The notes beneath the pieces are model-generated. The model had not been told where the DNA came from and did no database searches. It saw only the letters and a program-made list of their open reading frames with translations. From contig QJVU01000207.1 of the NCBI GenBank assembly GCA_003235605.1, positions 1 through 10,390 on the forward strand: DNA of 10,390 nt. The letters run 5' to 3'. Position 1 is the first letter of the stretch. Each line of letters opens with the position of its first letter. This stretch comes from Planctomycetota bacterium (GTDB lineage Bacteria; Planctomycetota; UBA1135; UBA2386). The translations under genes and the position numbers were made by a program. Below are positions 8,146 through 10,390 of this stretch, piece by piece.

Positions 8146-9702
8146 ATGGACAGTCTGACCCCGGAGCTTGCCAGGATCCGCGACGAGGTGAGGGACCTCG
8201 CGAAGGGCTACGGCCTTGACTTCTACGAGGTGATCTTCGAGCTGGTCGACTACGACGAGCTGAACATGATCGCAGCCTATGGCGGGTTTCCGACCCGCTA
8301 CCCGCACTGGCGCTTCGGCATGGAGTACGAGCAGCTCTCCAAGAGCTACAGCTTCGGTCTCTCCAAGATCTACGAGCTCGTGATCAACAACGATCCATGC
8401 TACGCCTACCTGATGCGGAGCAACTCCACCACGGACCAGAAGCTGGTCATGGCACACGTCTACGGACACTGTGACTTCTTCAAGAACAACCTGTGGTTCT
8501 CGAAGACGCCACGGAAAATGATGGACGTGATGGCCAACCACGGCACGCAGATCCGACGCTACATGGATCGCCACGGGGTGCAGACCGTGGAGGACTTCGT
8601 CGACGTGGTGATGTCCCTGGACAACCTCATCGACATGCACTCGCCATTCATCAAGCGGGAGGCCGATCCCGTGGACGCTTCGAAGCACAAGCGGTTCGAT
8701 GGCGAACAGGAGGCCGAGGAGAGGATCTACAAGATCGCCTCCAAGGACTACATGGACAGGTACATCAATCCTCCGGAGTACTTGAAGCGACAGAACGAGC
8801 CGCAGAAGGAGGAGACCAGCTGGCGGTTGCGAACAGGGCCCACGCGCGACGTGCTCAGGTTCCTCTTGAACAACGCGCCGCTCGAGACCTGGCAGCAGGA
8901 TATTCTCGCGATGCTGCGGGAAGAGGCCTACTACTTCGCTCCCCAGGGGATGACCAAGATCATGAACGAGGGCTGGGCGGTGTACTGGCACTCCAAGATG
9001 ATGACCCATCACCTGCTGGACGCGGCCGAGGTTGTGGGGTATGCGGACTCCCATGCCGGCACGCTGTTCACGCAGCCGGGACAAGTCAACCCGTACAAGC
9101 TGGGCCTCGAGCTGTTCCGGGACATCGAGCAGCGCTGGGACACCGGGAAGTTCGGCATCGAGTACCAACGTTGTGATGATGCCGTCGAGCGCAGGCGTTG
9201 GGACACGGGTGCGGGGCAGGGGCGGCAGAAGATCTTCGAGGTCCGCAAGGTCTACAACGACGTCTCCTTCGTGGACGAGTTCATCACGCCGGAGTTCGCC
9301 GAGGATCAGAAGCTCTACGTGTTCGCGCGCAACACGACCACGGGGGAGTACGAGATCGTCGATCGGGACTACCGGAAGGTGAAGGGGGCCTTGCTCAACA
9401 CCCTCACGAACTTCGGGAACCCGATCATCGAGGTCGTCGACGCCAACTACGAGAACCGCGGCGAGCTCTACCTCCACCACGACTGGTCCGGGGCCGACCT
9501 GGAGTGGGAAGCTGCCATGCAGACGCTGAAGGGCCTGCACGCGATCTGGAAGCGTCCCGTCCACATCGAGACCAAGGACAGCAACACCAACAAGGCGAAG
9601 CTGCTCTCCTTCGATGGCGAAGAGCCCAGGATCAAGGACCTGCGGCCTTCCAAGGACGCCGACAAGGAGCGGGAGGTCGTCGCCCAGAAGGGGGACGACT
9701 GA
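8146..9702 (+). CDS. spoVR: SpoVR/YcgB family protein
   Basis: The 518-residue protein is a clear SpoVR family member (B. subtilis SpoVR is about 470 residues, E. coli YcgB about 510). Family-typical stretches are YGGFPTRYPHWRFGMEYEQL near residues 45-64, SYSFGLSKIYELVINNDPCYAYL, AHVYGHCDFFKNN (103-115), ETWQQDILAMLREEAYYF, MTKIMNEGWAVYWHSKMM (about 269-286) and the C-terminal NFGNPIIEVVDANYENRGELYL block. SpoVR is linked to spore cortex formation in Bacillus, but it is widespread in non-spore-formers beside prkA and yeaH and its biochemical activity is not established. His104/His108 and Glu275/His282 look like possible metal ligands (inference). The ATG at 8146 follows AAGGGGCGG (8128-8136) at an acceptable distance. 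No signal peptide or membrane helix is evident. The last 40 residues are charged and low in complexity. The stop is followed after four bases by the rhomboid gene. Confidence 0.96.
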   Translation: MDSLTPELARIRDEVRDLAKGYGLDFYEVIFELVDYDELNMIAAYGGFPTRYPHWRFGMEYEQLSKSYSFGLSKIYELVINNDPCYAYLMRSNSTTDQKLVMAHVYGHCDFFKNNLWFSKTPRKMMDVMANHGTQIRRYMDRHGVQTVEDFVDVVMSLDNLIDMHSPFIKREADPVDASKHKRFDGEQEAEERIYKIASKDYMDRYINPPEYLKRQNEPQKEETSWRLRTGPTRDVLRFLLNNAPLETWQQDILAMLREEAYYFAPQGMTKIMNEGWAVYWHSKMMTHHLLDAAEVVGYADSHAGTLFTQPGQVNPYKLGLELFRDIEQRWDTGKFGIEYQRCDDAVERRRWDTGAGQGRQKIFEVRKVYNDVSFVDEFITPEFAEDQKLYVFARNTTTGEYEIVDRDYRKVKGALLNTLTNFGNPIIEVVDANYENRGELYLHHDWSGADLEWEAAMQTLKGLHAIWKRPVHIETKDSNTNKAKLLSFDGEEPRIKDLRPSKDADKEREVVAQKGDD

Positions 9703-9706
9703 GCGC

Positions 9707-10390
9707 GTGATCCCGTTGCGGGACAACCTCGGCGGCCGGGGTTGGTGTCCCGCCACCTGGAGCCTGCTGGCGGTCAGCGTGGTCCCGTACGTGTGGCTGC
9801 GCTACCTGTACTACACCGAGGATGTCTACACCCTGCTGGCCACCGAACGAGAGCTGGGCCTGCGGCCCCGGGACGTGCACCAGGTGTGGCGTGCCGTCCC
9901 CGGGGTCGACCTCGTCACGCTCTGGATCAAGGGCGTGACGCCGTTCGTGACCTACATGTTCCTGCACGCCGGACCCGTTCACCTCCTGGCCAACATGGTC
10001 TGTCTGTTCGTGCTGGGATCGCGCCTGGAGCGACAGTCTTCGTGGTTGCGGTTCCTGTTCTTCTACCTCTTGTGCGGCATCGGCGCCGGCATCACGCACT
10101 GTGTCTGGTCCCAAGACCCTCGAGCCATCGGAGTCGGTGCTTCAGGCGCCATTGTCGGGGTGATCGGTGGCTACCTGCTGTGCGCCTGGCGGGCCCGGAT
10201 CCTGATCCTGCTGGCGCCACTGCCCCTGTTCGTCGAGGTTCCCGTCTGGCTCCTTGCCCTGGCTTGGGTCCTCCTGCAACTGCCACCGGTGCAGGAGTTC
10301 CTGAAGATGGGAGGGGGCCAGCCCGTCGGCCTGGCCGCCCACCTGGGCGGCCTCGCGGCAGGACTCCCACTGTGGTGGTTGCTGCGCCGG
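9707..10390 (+). CDS. Rhomboid family intramembrane serine protease (3' end outside window)
   Basis: From a GTG at 9707 the frame stays open for 228 residues to the window end. It has the rhomboid signature: FLHAGPVHLLANM with His87, His92 and Asn96 (the HxxxN oxyanion element), GVGASGAIVGVIGG with the nucleophile Ser146 in GASG, and AAHLGGLAAGLPL with the catalytic His212. Hydrophobic segments lie at about 18-36, 78-104, 110-132, 138-158, 163-190 and 206-226, consistent with a six-helix rhomboid core. Rhomboids cleave substrates within or near membrane helices; the target here is unknown. The GTG is chosen because it lies four bases after the spoVR stop; GAAGGGGG near 9687-9694 is a possible, rather distant, ribosome site. 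Close packing makes it the likely fourth gene of the prkA operon. All catalytic residues are present, so it should be active unless the missing tail matters. Confidence 0.88.
   Translation, partial: MIPLRDNLGGRGWCPATWSLLAVSVVPYVWLRYLYYTEDVYTLLATERELGLRPRDVHQVWRAVPGVDLVTLWIKGVTPFVTYMFLHAGPVHLLANMVCLFVLGSRLERQSSWLRFLFFYLLCGIGAGITHCVWSQDPRAIGVGASGAIVGVIGGYLLCAWRARILILLAPLPLFVEVPVWLLALAWVLLQLPPVQEFLKMGGGQPVGLAAHLGGLAAGLPLWWLLRR

Noticed and set aside
8110..9756. A 548-codon open frame on the minus strand opposite spoVR
   Set aside because: Same kind of antisense shadow; spoVR on the plus strand matches its family end to end.
9632..10370. Minus-strand open frames opposite the end of spoVR and the rhomboid
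   Set aside because: Pro/Arg/Gly-rich translations without motifs; the plus-strand frame from 9707 has the full rhomboid signature.

Overview
This is a GC-rich, almost fully coding bacterial window with eight protein genes. No tRNA, rRNA, mobile element, CRISPR array or phage gene was recognised. The lineage cannot be fixed from the sequence alone. High G+C, an ECF sigma factor paired with a very large FecR/carboxypeptidase-regulatory-type anti-sigma protein, animal-type glutaminyl-cyclase-like peptidases and a Bacillus-like PrkA together suggest a Planctomycetota- or Myxococcota-like environmental bacterium; this is inference.

Left block (2-2835, + strand): the 3' part of an ECF sigma factor gene overlaps by 4 bases (ATGA) an 828-residue membrane protein. 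That protein has an N-terminal zinc-binding anti-sigma domain, a charged linker holding a 29-residue tandem repeat, one membrane helix, a FecR-like region and beta-rich carboxypeptidase-regulatory-like modules. The pair looks like a transmembrane signalling unit in which an extracytoplasmic part controls the sigma factor.

Middle block (2837-4854, - strand): two tandem, translationally coupled paralogues of the M28 / glutaminyl-peptide cyclotransferase family, both with N-terminal export or lipoprotein-type signals. This operon runs tail-to-tail into the anti-sigma gene with one base between the stop codons.

A 152-base divergent spacer (4855-5006) separates the M28 genes from the right-hand operon. 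It holds a 17-base imperfect palindrome, a weak sigma70-like promoter candidate, a run of nine C, and a strong Shine-Dalgarno sequence that can be folded into a small hairpin.

Right block (5007-10390, + strand): prkA, yeaH/yhbH (DUF444) and spoVR (ycgB), the widely conserved stress/sporulation-associated trio, are packed with gaps of 3 and 7 bases. Four bases further on comes a rhomboid intramembrane serine protease that starts at GTG and runs off the window with all catalytic motifs present. The trio is a known module of incompletely understood biochemistry. The rhomboid as a fourth cistron, and the replacement of a Cys pair by Ser in PrkA, are the points most worth a second look.
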